Assembly (NCBI RefSeq): GCF_001886715.1
Contig: NZ_CP018082.1
Location: 1,240,001 to 1,304,000 of the forward strand
Length of the DNA stretch: 64,000 bases
Reading direction: 5' to 3'
From: Nocardia mangyaensis
Lineage (GTDB): Bacteria; Actinomycetota; Actinomycetes; Mycobacteriales; Mycobacteriaceae
This document shows, in pieces, positions 35,346 through 43,714 of this stretch. The notes beneath the pieces are model-generated. The model did not search any database. It was not told the DNA's origin and saw only the letters and a program-made list of their open reading frames with translations. The position numbers and the translations under genes are program-made. Each line of letters begins with the position of its first letter. Position 1 is the stretch's first letter.

Positions 35346-36080
35346 GTGTCCATCCTGACTGTTCGAGATCTACACAAGAGCTTCACACTGCACACGATCG
35401 ACGGCCGCGTGGTGACCTCGCTGCACGGCGTCGACCTCGATGTCGCGGCGGGCGAGCACGTCGCGCTGGCCGGACCGAGCGGTGCGGGGAAATCCTCGCT
35501 GTTGCGCTGCGTCTATCGCACCTATCTCCCCGATTCCGGGTCGGTGCGGTTGCGTACTTCGGACGGGGACGTTGAGCTGACCGAGCTGGCCGACCGTTCG
35601 ATGGCCCGGCTGCGTGGTCGCGAATTCGGTTATGTGGCACAGTTTCTCACCGCGCCACCGCGCACGGGGCCGCTGCGCGTGGTGATGGCCGCGGCCCGGC
35701 GGCGCGGGTTGGCGCCCGGGGCGGCCAGGGAGGCCGCCGAACAGGCACTGGCGCGGCTGAACCTGGACCGGGCGCTCTGGGATGTCGACTGCTGCGTGCT
35801 GTCGGGTGGTGAACGCCAGCGCGTCAACCTCGCGGCGGGCACCGTCGCCCCGCCTCGGCTGCTGTTGCTCGACGAACCGGTCTCGGCGCTGGATCCGGTC
35901 AACCGGGAAGCGGCGTTGGACCTGATCGCCTCGCTGGCCGACCAAGGGGTCGCGGTGCTGGCGGTCTTCCACGACCTCGCCGCGATGCATCGGCTGGCCA
36001 CTCGGGTCCTCGTCCTGCGCGACGGGCGGGTCGAACGCGCGGGCACACCGGAGGAAGTATTGGCAGGAGTGCCGACATGA
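35346..36080 (+). CDS. phnL: C-P lyase ABC-type protein PhnL
   Basis: A 244-residue ATPase-like protein needed for the first step of C-P lyase, not a transporter subunit. Walker A GPSGAGKSSLLRCVYRTY (the CVYRTY is PhnL-typical), signature LSGGERQRVNLAAGTV, Walker B LLLLDEPVSALD. GTG at 35346 with CGGAGGTG before it. Overlaps phnM by ATGA. In the core complex PhnL stacks on PhnK. Confidence 0.93.
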   Translation: MSILTVRDLHKSFTLHTIDGRVVTSLHGVDLDVAAGEHVALAGPSGAGKSSLLRCVYRTYLPDSGSVRLRTSDGDVELTELADRSMARLRGREFGYVAQFLTAPPRTGPLRVVMAAARRRGLAPGAAREAAEQALARLNLDRALWDVDCCVLSGGERQRVNLAAGTVAPPRLLLLDEPVSALDPVNREAALDLIASLADQGVAVLAVFHDLAAMHRLATRVLVLRDGRVERAGTPEEVLAGVPT

Positions 36081-37291
36081 TCATGCCGACCAACCCTCGC
36101 AGCTGGACACCCGCCGCGGTGCCCGCGGATTTCGTCCTCGGGCACGTGCGCGCGGTGCTCACCGACCAGGTGCTCGACGACGCGCTCGTCGCGGTGCGGG
36201 CGGGGCGCATCGAGGCGGTGCAACCGCACCGGCCCGGCGTGCGCGCCGATCTGGACGGCGGCAACCTGCTGTGCGTCCCCGGACTGATCGACATCCACAG
36301 CGACGGACTCGAACGCGAACGCGCCCCACGACCCGGCGCGGAACTGCCGATCGGCTTCGCGCTGCGTTCCTTCGAGGGCAAGCTGCGCGCCGCCGGGATC
36401 ACCACCGTGTTCCACGGCGCGGGCTTCGAAGAGCGTGGCAGTGGCGGCCTGCGCCGGTCGGTCGACGCCGCGCTGCAACTCTGCGGGGCTATCGACGAAT
36501 TCCCCAGTGGCGCAGTGGATCATCGCATTCTCTACCGGCTCGATGTGCGATGCCCGCACGGTTTGGCGGCGCTACGCGATCGGCTCGACCGCGTGGGTGA
36601 CCGTGTCGAACACCTTGTCTCGCACGAGGACCACACTCCCGGGCAAGGTCAGTACGCCGATCGTGCCTACTTCGAGCGTTACATCAGTGGCACCCAGGGC
36701 CTGTCCGCGCAACAGGCGCGCGAGACAGTGGATCAGCTGATCGCCGATCGCGACGACCGACTCGACATTCGCGAGCAGGCCATGTCCTGGCTCGGCGCCC
36801 AGGCGATGGCGGGGCGAATTCGGTTGCTCGGGCACGATCCAGCCACCCCCGAGGAGATCGCGGAGCTGGTTGGTCGCGGCGGCACCGTCGCCGAATTCCC
36901 GACCACCGAGGCGGCGGCCCGCGCGGCACGGGAACAGGGGCTGCCGGTGGTGATGGGTGCGCCCAACGTGCTGCGCGGCGCCTCGCACAACGGCAATGCC
37001 TCCGGCCGCGACTTGGTGGCGCAGGGCCTGGTCACCGCGCTGGCCTCGGACTATCTGCCCTCTGGACTGCTCACCGCGGCGCTGCTGCTGGCCCGCGACG
37101 GCCTGGCGACGTTGCCCGCCGCGATACGCCTGGTGACGGCGGGGCCGGCCGAAGTCGCCGGCCTGACCGACCGCGGGGCCCTACGGCCTGGCCTGCGGCC
37201 CGACCTCGTGCTCGTCGACACCGCACCCCGGTGGCCGTCGGTGCGCACGGTGCTGATCCCGGAATTTCCCGTGCCGATAGGAGCGTCGTAA
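36077..37291 (+). CDS. phnM: Ribose 1-methylphosphonate triphosphate diphosphatase
   Basis: A 404-residue amidohydrolase-fold enzyme that removes pyrophosphate from alpha-D-ribose 1-methylphosphonate 5-triphosphate before PhnJ acts. Conserved parts: LIDIHSDGLE metal site, VSHEDHTPGQGQY, AEFPTTEAAARAAREQG, VMGAPNVLRGASHNGN and SDYLPSGL. The usual SHDD reads LGHDPATPEE here. Coupled to phnL by ATGA and to the next gene by TAATG. A divergent paralogue is at 38791. Confidence 0.93.
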   Translation: MIMPTNPRSWTPAAVPADFVLGHVRAVLTDQVLDDALVAVRAGRIEAVQPHRPGVRADLDGGNLLCVPGLIDIHSDGLERERAPRPGAELPIGFALRSFEGKLRAAGITTVFHGAGFEERGSGGLRRSVDAALQLCGAIDEFPSGAVDHRILYRLDVRCPHGLAALRDRLDRVGDRVEHLVSHEDHTPGQGQYADRAYFERYISGTQGLSAQQARETVDQLIADRDDRLDIREQAMSWLGAQAMAGRIRLLGHDPATPEEIAELVGRGGTVAEFPTTEAAARAAREQGLPVVMGAPNVLRGASHNGNASGRDLVAQGLVTALASDYLPSGLLTAALLLARDGLATLPAAIRLVTAGPAEVAGLTDRGALRPGLRPDLVLVDTAPRWPSVRTVLIPEFPVPIGAS

Positions 37292-38709
37292 TGAACAGTG
37301 CACCAGAAGCATTCGTGCCAAGAAGTGCCGCGATGGACAGCGGCGAATGGCCTGTTCCCGAACCCGCGGTGCCATCCGGCACCGATCCGGTGCTCGCCGA
37401 GGCCGCGCGGGCGGCCGCGGCTGCCTTCCGGGAAGCCCGCGGCCGATACAGCCGCGCCGAACTCGGCGAGAAGGTCGAGATGGGCGCCGACGGTACGGTG
37501 ACGATGCGGCTGGATGTGCTGGTGGACGGCCGCATCGTTGACGTCGCGTCCGCTCATGGGGTGAATGTGCTCAGCGAGGAGATCGGGGTGGTCGACCACG
37601 GGTCGGCCCGTACGCTGGTGGTCGACCCGGTGGACGGCACCGCCAATGCCGTTGCGGGCGTGCCGCTCTCGGCGTTCTCCGCCGCGATTGTCGTGGACGG
37701 CGTCGCGCGCGAAGCCCTGACCTGCTGGCTGGACACCGGACGCTGCTGGCACGCGGTGGCCGGCGCGCCGACGCCCTACCGAACCTCCGGGCGGACGACG
37801 CTCGACGGTGCGGCGGTGAGTCTGCTGCGCCCGCACGCGCGCAATGCCGACGCCTGGTGGCGGGTGACGCGCCGGGCCGAGCGGGTGCGCATTCTGTCGA
37901 GCAGTTGCCTGGAGGCGGCGCTGGTCACCGAGGGGGCTGTGGACGCCTTCGCCGACGCCGGTTCCGACACCCATCGATTGATGGACCTGGTCGCGGCCAT
38001 GGTGTTGGTCCCCGCCGCGGGCGGGGTGGTGTGCGACGCCTTCGGCCGCCCGCTCGAGATTCACCCCGATCTGACCCGGCGCTGGTCCGGTGTGGTGGCC
38101 GCGTCCGCGCCGCTGGCCGAACAGCTCTGTGCCGAAATAGCCGCGGGAACAGCGGAACTCTCCGGTGCGCAACTGACCGAACTGATCGACGGCCTGGCCG
38201 GGCTGCCCTACGGCGGAGAAGCTGTCGACCAGCGCGCCCACGCGCTGCAAGCTGCCTGGCACGCGGTCCAGGCGGGGGCGGACGACGAGCTGATATTGGC
38301 TGCCGCACTGCACGACATCGGCCGCGCGCGGCAGGTGCGCGCGCAGTTTCCCGATGCGGCGCACGAGGAGTCGGGCGCTCGCTTCGCACAGCGCTACATC
38401 AGCGAGCGCACTGGTTGGCTGATCGCCCAACACGTTCCGGCCAAGCGCTACCTCGTCGCCACCGATCCCGGGTACGCCGCGACGCTGAGCCCCGTGTCCG
38501 TCGCGTCCCTGCGCGTCCAGGGCGGCCCCATGTCGCCCGCGGAGATCGCCGACTTCGACGCCCATCCCGACGCCGCCGACGCGGTGCGCCTGCGCCGCTG
38601 GGACGACGCGGCCAAGGACCCCGCCGCGCCGGCCCTGCCGCTGCGGCAAGTGCTCGACGCCTATACGCGGGTGTGCGGCCGGAGAACCGCCCAGGCCTAC
38701 CGCGGCTGA
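37291..38709 (+). CDS. Fused inositol-monophosphatase-like and PhnZ-like HD protein
   Basis: A 472-residue two-domain protein. Residues 1-285 are an IMPase-fold phosphatase with metal motif DPVDGTAN (D112, D115) and C-terminal LMDLVAAMVLVPAAGG. Residues 295-472 are an HD-fold domain like PhnZ, the mixed-valence diiron oxygenase that cleaves C-P bonds: Y307 and E310 match its substrate residues, and H317, H341, D342, H358, H381 and D438 match the six metal ligands, with spacings 10, 24, 1, 17, 23 and 57 close to PhnZ. No PhnY hydroxylase is nearby. It is the last gene of the C-P lyase operon and coupled to phnM. I see no published name for the fusion; a role in processing ribose cyclic phosphate or an oxidised phosphonate is inference. 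Confidence 0.88.
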   Translation: MNSAPEAFVPRSAAMDSGEWPVPEPAVPSGTDPVLAEAARAAAAAFREARGRYSRAELGEKVEMGADGTVTMRLDVLVDGRIVDVASAHGVNVLSEEIGVVDHGSARTLVVDPVDGTANAVAGVPLSAFSAAIVVDGVAREALTCWLDTGRCWHAVAGAPTPYRTSGRTTLDGAAVSLLRPHARNADAWWRVTRRAERVRILSSSCLEAALVTEGAVDAFADAGSDTHRLMDLVAAMVLVPAAGGVVCDAFGRPLEIHPDLTRRWSGVVAASAPLAEQLCAEIAAGTAELSGAQLTELIDGLAGLPYGGEAVDQRAHALQAAWHAVQAGADDELILAAALHDIGRARQVRAQFPDAAHEESGARFAQRYISERTGWLIAQHVPAKRYLVATDPGYAATLSPVSVASLRVQGGPMSPAEIADFDAHPDAADAVRLRRWDDAAKDPAAPALPLRQVLDAYTRVCGRRTAQAYRG

Positions 38710-38732
38710 CCCACCCGGATCGCCCAACGATC

Positions 38733-38768
38733 GCGCCGCCGGTTCGGTACAGACCGAACCGGCGGCGC
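38733..38768. terminator. Perfect hairpin between convergent phosphonate loci
   Basis: GCGCCGCCGGTTCGGT (38733-38748) and its exact complement (38753-38768) enclose a 4-nt loop. It sits 23 nt after one stop and 22 nt before the other and should stop both operons. Confidence 0.85.
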
Positions 38769-38790
38769 TGCCGTTCACTGACTGAAGCTG

Positions 38791-39954
38791 TTATCGCGGA
38801 AGCAATTCCGTGCTCGCCACCGGCGACGGGACGGGCATCCTCGCGAAGGTCTGGCGACCCTGTCGCCACAGCGCCTCGCCGACCAGCGTGGTACCACAGC
38901 GTCGATACAGTGCGGCGGTCAGCGGGGCACCGACGGCGATGCCGGGTTGGGAGACACCCAGAATCGCGGCGGGCCGGGTGGAGATCAGGTCCACCGCGTG
39001 CGCCAGTTCCGCCGCCCCGTTGGCGTCGAGCACCTGCGTGGCCAGGTGCAGTGACGACGGCAGGTAGTCCGAGCACAGGACATCACATACCCCGGCCCGC
39101 ACCGCGTCGGCCACCAGCAGGTTCGCCGAGGAGGTCGACCGGCCGCGCACGGCGTTGGGAGCGCCGAGTACCACCGTCATCCCCAGGTCCCGCGCCTGTT
39201 CGGCGGCGGTCAGGGTGAGCGGGAACTCCGCGACGGTCGCCCCCGCCGCGTGGCCGGCTCGGATGTGTTCGGGTGTGCGGTCGTCATGGCTGGCCAGGGT
39301 GATGCCGTGCGCTCGAGCCAAGTCCGCGACCTCGGTGCGGCGCTGCGCGACCAGGCGGTCCCGCTCCGGGCTCACCCGGAACACGTCCTCGACCTCGGCT
39401 TCGCTGACTCCCCAATCCGCGGAATAGAACTCGCGCAGCTCCGCCAGGGTCGCGAAGCGGCTGCGTGCCAACGTGGTCTCGATCATCGAGATCATCGCGA
39501 CCCGGGTCGATTTCGCCAGCACCGCTCGCAGTGCGGTGAGGGCGCCGTCATCGGTCAGTTCCACTCTGGCGTGCAGACGCCAGTCACAAGCCAGCACCGG
39601 TGCCAACCGCTCGATCGTCTGGGCCAGCACGGGCGCGTCGGCGATGGCGATGCCCTTGCGGGGGGAGTCCTCGCACCGCACCGCGACACAGACCGTGCCG
39701 ATGCCCGCGGCGGCGCACTCGGCGTCCAGTACCGCGAGCACCGTGGCGGGCTCGAGGGCGACCGTCGCGCGAGGGCGGCGGCGTTCGACCAGATTGTCCA
39801 AATGCAGGTCTACGGCCGCGGGGACGAGATAGAGCTCGCCCGGCGGCCCCGCGCCGATCTGGGTGAGGACCCCCTGGTCATCGATGGTCACGGTCGCGTC
39901 GGTGATCACGGGTGCGCCGTAGCCGGGCACGACGGTCACGCCTTCCAATTTCAT
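38791..39954 (-). CDS. Divergent PhnM-like amidohydrolase
   Basis: A 387-residue paralogue of PhnM. It keeps DLHLDNL, LASHDDRTPEHI, AEFPLTLTAAEQARDLG, VVLGAPNAVRGRS and SDYLPSSL, but where canonical PhnM has the DHTPGQ.QF loop it reads SMIETTLARSRFATL. It is the last gene of the second phn locus, which has no C-P lyase core. Changed substrate choice is therefore likely, for example another phosphonate nucleotide or cyclic ester. It starts 31 nt after phnF2. Confidence 0.85.
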   Translation of the reverse strand: MKLEGVTVVPGYGAPVITDATVTIDDQGVLTQIGAGPPGELYLVPAAVDLHLDNLVERRRPRATVALEPATVLAVLDAECAAAGIGTVCVAVRCEDSPRKGIAIADAPVLAQTIERLAPVLACDWRLHARVELTDDGALTALRAVLAKSTRVAMISMIETTLARSRFATLAELREFYSADWGVSEAEVEDVFRVSPERDRLVAQRRTEVADLARAHGITLASHDDRTPEHIRAGHAAGATVAEFPLTLTAAEQARDLGMTVVLGAPNAVRGRSTSSANLLVADAVRAGVCDVLCSDYLPSSLHLATQVLDANGAAELAHAVDLISTRPAAILGVSQPGIAVGAPLTAALYRRCGTTLVGEALWRQGRQTFARMPVPSPVASTELLPR

Positions 39955-39985
39955 GCTGTTTCCTTTGGCTTGCCCTCGGAAGGGC

Positions 39986-40684
39986 TCAGGTCAGATCGAC
40001 CGTGAACTGGATTCGATCGCCGCGGAAGCGGTGCTGCACCGTGGCCACCGGGTTTCCGTGCTGATCGATGTTGAGCCCGCTGACACACAGCAGCGGTGCA
40101 CCGACCGGGATGGACAACAGGGCGGCGTCGTCACGGTCGGCGATCTCCGCGGCGAAGGTGCGGCGGGCGCGGACGGTGTCGATGCCGCGGGTCTCGAGCA
40201 GCATGCGGTGCAGCGAACGCTGGCCGTCCCACCCGTGAGCGAACTCAGCGGCCAACACGGTCACCGTGATCGACCACGCCACGCCGTCGACGCAGCGCAC
40301 ACCCCGATGCCGATGGGCCGGTCCGAGTACTGGATCCACCAGGTGCTCCACCGACAGTGATCGCACCTGGACATCGTGGCCGACCTCGCGCATGGCCGCG
40401 GTGAAGCTGGCCGCCTGCGGGGGCGACACGTCATAGCGAACGATCGGTGGCGCCACGAAAGAGCCCATTCCCTGCCGGGTTTCGATGCGTCCGCGCTGGT
40501 GCAGGCCGGCCAGCGCGCGGCGCACGGTCAGCCGGTTGACGCCGTACTCCGCCGCCAGTTCCGCTTCGCTGGGCAGCCGATCGCCGGGTGCGAATTCGTG
40601 GTCGAGACGCTGCTCCAATCGATCACAGACCTGGCGGTACAGCGGCGCCGCGGCGAATCGGTTCACCACCGGGGCCTCAGCCAT
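39986..40684 (-). CDS. phnF: GntR/HutC-family regulator PhnF2
   Basis: A 232-residue regulator with N-terminal winged HTH (PGDRLPSEAELAAEYGVNRLTVRRALAGLHQRGRIETRQGMGSFV) and UTRA domain (AEFAHGWDGQRSLHRMLL; LLCVSGLNIDQHGNPVATVQHRFRGDRIQFTVD), closely following the PhnF pattern. It overlaps phnE2 by 8 nt. The HutC-type operator before phnD2 at 43222-43235 is its probable target. Confidence 0.93.
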   Translation of the reverse strand: MAEAPVVNRFAAAPLYRQVCDRLEQRLDHEFAPGDRLPSEAELAAEYGVNRLTVRRALAGLHQRGRIETRQGMGSFVAPPIVRYDVSPPQAASFTAAMREVGHDVQVRSLSVEHLVDPVLGPAHRHRGVRCVDGVAWSITVTVLAAEFAHGWDGQRSLHRMLLETRGIDTVRARRTFAAEIADRDDAALLSIPVGAPLLCVSGLNIDQHGNPVATVQHRFRGDRIQFTVDLT

Positions 40685-41483
40685 TGTCGGCTCGCAGGAT
40701 GCGCCGCCGGATCGCCACCGAGATCCGCTCGATGCCGAGGACCACTACGAAGATGGCCATGATGATGGCCAGGGCCTCGTCATAGCGCAGCAGCGTCATC
40801 GACACCGACAGTTCGATCCCGATGCCACCTGCGCCGACCAGACCCAGTACCACCGAGGATCGCGCCGCGGATTCCAGCGCGAACATCGCCGTGGTGACAA
40901 AGGAGGGTAGACAGGTGGGAAATACCGCGCCGAGTAGCACGCTGAGTCCCGATCCGCCGACCGCGCGCATGCTCTCCACGGTGCCCACCGCCACCTCCTC
41001 GATACTCTCGGCGAAGAAGCGACCGCAGAACCCCATCACGTCCACCGCGATCGCCAACACGCCCGCCTCTGGACCGAGTCCGACCGCGATGACGAAGATC
41101 AGCCCCCACACCAGGTCCGGGACCGTGCGGCAGACCGTGATGACGCCCCGCGCGGTCACATAGCCGACCCGGCCCGGAGTGGTGTTGTTCGCCGCGCACA
41201 CGGCCAGCGGAATACTGAGCGCGACGCCGACGAGCGTGCCGAGCAAGGCCATCTGTACGGTGACCAGCAGCGCACCCAGAATCGGACCGGCCCGGCCGAA
41301 ATCCGGGGGAATCGCGTCGGCGAGGAAGTCACCGAGCCGGAAGACGCCGGTGGCCAACGATTCTGGATAGATCGCGGCGCCCTGGGTCCACCCGTGGCCG
41401 AGCAGACCCAATACGACGACCAGCAGCACCACCGTGCCCACGCTGGGTCGGGTGAACCGCGACGGTGGTACGCGGGTGGGCAT
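40677..41483 (-). CDS. phnE: Phosphonate ABC transporter permease PhnE2
   Basis: A 268-residue single-domain PhnE with about six hydrophobic helices, EAA loop ESIEEVAVGTVESMRAVGGSG and C-terminal GLVGAGGIGIELSVSMTLLRYDEALAI. It forms the channel for PhnC2. I chose the ATG at 41483, which overlaps the phnC2 stop (TGATG); an upstream in-frame start would cover 130 codons of phnC2. Unlike phnE at 28906 it is not fused. Confidence 0.93.
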   Translation of the reverse strand: MPTRVPPSRFTRPSVGTVVLLVVVLGLLGHGWTQGAAIYPESLATGVFRLGDFLADAIPPDFGRAGPILGALLVTVQMALLGTLVGVALSIPLAVCAANNTTPGRVGYVTARGVITVCRTVPDLVWGLIFVIAVGLGPEAGVLAIAVDVMGFCGRFFAESIEEVAVGTVESMRAVGGSGLSVLLGAVFPTCLPSFVTTAMFALESAARSSVVLGLVGAGGIGIELSVSMTLLRYDEALAIIMAIFVVVLGIERISVAIRRRILRADNG

Positions 41484-42283
41484 CACGAGGCGGCCTGGGT
41501 GTAGACGGATTCGAAGACCTGCGCGTCGCAGGAGGCGGCCGGTCGGTCCAGCACCACCCGACCCGCGCGCATTCCGACGATCCGGCCGCAGAACGTGCGC
41601 GCGAGCTCGGTGTGATGCAGCGCGAGCAGGACCGTCGCGCCGCACTCGCTCGCGGTGTCGCGCAGCAGCGCCATCACCTGTTCGGCGGTGGTGGGATCCA
41701 AGCCGGCCACCGGCTCGTCGGCCAGGATGAGCGTTGGACGCTGCATCAGCATCCGCGCGACAGCGACACGCTGCTGCTGGCCACCACTGAGCGTGCCGAG
41801 CCGGTGACCGGCACGATCGGCCAGACCCACCCGATCCAGACAGTCCATCGCCTCGGCGCGCACCGCGGCGGGGCACGCCGAGGCGAGCAGACCGCGCACC
41901 CCGATTCGGCCGACCGCGCCTTGCAAGACCACCTCGAACACCCGCATCCGGCTGATCAACGAGGACCGTTGGAACAGGAAACCGGTGTCGCGTCGCACCG
42001 CGCGCAACTGCGTCCGTGACGCCGTCGCGACCTCCACGCCGTGCACGAGTACCGATCCCGCGCTGGGGCGGTGCAGTCCCACCACAGAGCGCAGCAGGGT
42101 GGACTTACCGGCGCCGTTCACGCCGACCAGCGCCACGACCTCGCCGGGGCTGACACGGCAATCGACATCGTGCAGCGCGGTGCGTCCATCGGCGAACCGT
42201 GCGACCAGGCCGCGGATGTCAACCGCCGCGACCGCTGAGTGCGTGCCAGCCGGCCGAGCGCCCAGGGCGGGTGACCGGGTCAT
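41483..42283 (-). CDS. phnC: Phosphonate ABC transporter ATP-binding protein PhnC2
   Basis: A 266-residue ATPase with Walker [22 protein letters not shown]-loop [24 protein letters not shown] (PhnC type), signature [16 protein letters not shown] and Walker [21 protein letters not shown]. It starts 3 nt after phnD2 and shares bases with phnE2. About 20 extra N-terminal residues compared with PhnC at 28109. Confidence 0.94.
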   Translation of the reverse strand: MTRSPALGARPAGTHSAVAAVDIRGLVARFADGRTALHDVDCRVSPGEVVALVGVNGAGKSTLLRSVVGLHRPSAGSVLVHGVEVATASRTQLRAVRRDTGFLFQRSSLISRMRVFEVVLQGAVGRIGVRGLLASACPAAVRAEAMDCLDRVGLADRAGHRLGTLSGGQQQRVAVARMLMQRPTLILADEPVAGLDPTTAEQVMALLRDTASECGATVLLALHHTELARTFCGRIVGMRAGRVVLDRPAASCDAQVFESVYTQAAS

Positions 42284-42286
42284 CGG

Positions 42287-43183
42287 TCAGTTCCCGACGA
42301 ATTCGGTGAAGTCCTCGACGCCGATCGCCCGGTACATCCGCCGCACCACGTCGTAGTCGCCATCGGTGACCTCGACAACGGTGGCGTTCTCGTACTTGGC
42401 GTTGTCCTTGCCCTCGAGCATCGCGGGAAGCAGTTCGTCGAAGTGCTCGGTGAAGGCGGTCTTGATCTTCTCGCGGACCTGCGGGTCGAGCCCGGCACGC
42501 GCCATGATCACGTCCGCCGGCAACACCGGACCTTCTTGCAGCACAAGGTATTTCGCCGGATCATCGGTCTCCATGTACTCCGCGTAGTCATGGCAGCCCA
42601 CGCCGACCGCCGCGACATCGCCGCGCTCGAGTGCTGCGTGTACCGCGTCACCCACGGTCAAGACCTCGACATCGGTGCGGGGCTGCAGACCGGCGTCGAC
42701 GAGCAGTTGCGAGGGGCCGAGATGTCCACTGGTGGACCCGATATCGCTCATCGCCACGCTCTTGTCCCGCAGTTGCGACACCGTCGTGACACCGCTGTCG
42801 GTCGAGGTGTAGAGGCATGAGCGGTAGCCGTCGCGTTCGATCGCGACCACCGGCTCGGCCTGCGTGCGCTGATGGATCACCACATACTCGGCGGGCCCGG
42901 TGAACACGATGTCCACCCGGTTCGCCTGCAGCGCGGCGGCCGCGGCGGTGCGATTGGTGACCGCGAACAGCTCGATGTCCAGTCCTGTCGTCCGTTCCAG
43001 CACGTCGGTGAACGTTCCGAACTCGCGCTGGAGTTCCTCCAGCCCCTGCAGATCGGTCACCGCGAAGCGCACGGTGTTTCCGGCGTTCTCCGCCGAATCG
43101 GGTTTGCCGCACCCGGTCAGGGTCGCGATGGAGAGCGCGGCGACACTGATGCCGACTCCCAGAACAGATCTTCTCGGCCACAT
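42287..43183 (-). CDS. phnD: Phosphonate-type substrate-binding lipoprotein PhnD2
   Basis: A 298-residue binding protein. The signal combines an arginine pair (MWPRRSVLGVGISVAAL) with lipobox TLTGC, so Tat export is possible. Core: RFAVTDLQGLEELQREFGTFTDVLERTTG, DIVFTGPAEYVVIHQ and SVAMSDIGSTSGHLGPSQLL. It is clearly different in the pocket from PhnD at 27181 (TGPAEYVV against AQYGPFSYV), so it probably binds another ligand. First gene of the leftward five-gene operon. Confidence 0.92.
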   Translation of the reverse strand: MWPRRSVLGVGISVAALSIATLTGCGKPDSAENAGNTVRFAVTDLQGLEELQREFGTFTDVLERTTGLDIELFAVTNRTAAAAALQANRVDIVFTGPAEYVVIHQRTQAEPVVAIERDGYRSCLYTSTDSGVTTVSQLRDKSVAMSDIGSTSGHLGPSQLLVDAGLQPRTDVEVLTVGDAVHAALERGDVAAVGVGCHDYAEYMETDDPAKYLVLQEGPVLPADVIMARAGLDPQVREKIKTAFTEHFDELLPAMLEGKDNAKYENATVVEVTDGDYDVVRRMYRAIGVEDFTEFVGN

Positions 43184-43221
43184 GTCGGTTCACCCTTTGG
43201 ATCGCGTGCCGTTGTCAGCTA

Positions 43222-43235
43222 CATGTGTAGACATG
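43222..43235. promoter_or_regulatory. HutC/PhnF-type operator upstream of phnD2
   Basis: CATGTGTAGACATG (43222-43235) has arms CATGT/ACATG and the exact GT-n-TA-n-AC core (GTGTAGAC) of HutC-subfamily GntR regulators. It lies 38 bp before the phnD2 start. PhnF2, encoded in the same operon, is the natural ligand. Confidence 0.65.
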
Positions 43236-43429
43236 GCAGTTGAACTGGCCGCCAATCACTGCCCACGGTGAGTGCAACGGGCCGTGGCCGACCTCAGCAC
43301 TCCCACGACAAGCGCTGAATCGTCGCCCTCGGGTCGCGGGCCTGCTGGGCGCGGGCGAGCACGGCGATGGCTTGGGTGAGTTCGGTGCGGAATCCAGTTT
43401 TCGATCGCCGTGCCGAAACAGACGATGAC

Positions 43430-43570
43430 GACAGGAGTCGGCACGTAGGCCACCGCGTTCGAGAACGTGCCTGCGCGCCCCGCGCGGCCGATGATCCGCG
43501 CCGCCATTACCGGGCCGATACCGAGAATTCTTCGGAGCGGTGCCGTGCAGGTCACGCTGCCACCGGATCG
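43430..43570 (-). pseudogene. IS110-type transposase fragment
   Basis: The minus strand reads LRRILGIGPVMAARIIGRAG then TFSNAVAYV, matching the helix-hairpin-helix Transposase_20 segment of IS110/IS116 transposases, where a NGTAP motif would follow. Neither the N-terminal DEDD half nor the rest of the C-terminus is present. A shifted frame downstream reads ELTQAIAVLARAQQARDPRATI to a stop at about 43310, which I do not recognise. No ends of an element can be drawn. Confidence 0.4.
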
Positions 43571-43714
43571 TTCAGCAGCCCCGCATTCCAACCGCATCCA
43601 CACACTGCCTTCGCGACTGATGCCGCGGAGACAAGCAAACTGCTCAACCTACTCACCTCGGCAGTTGAGTGCGTTCGGCGGCCGACGCAGCGTCGGCTTG
43701 TCTGCGATGGGTTG

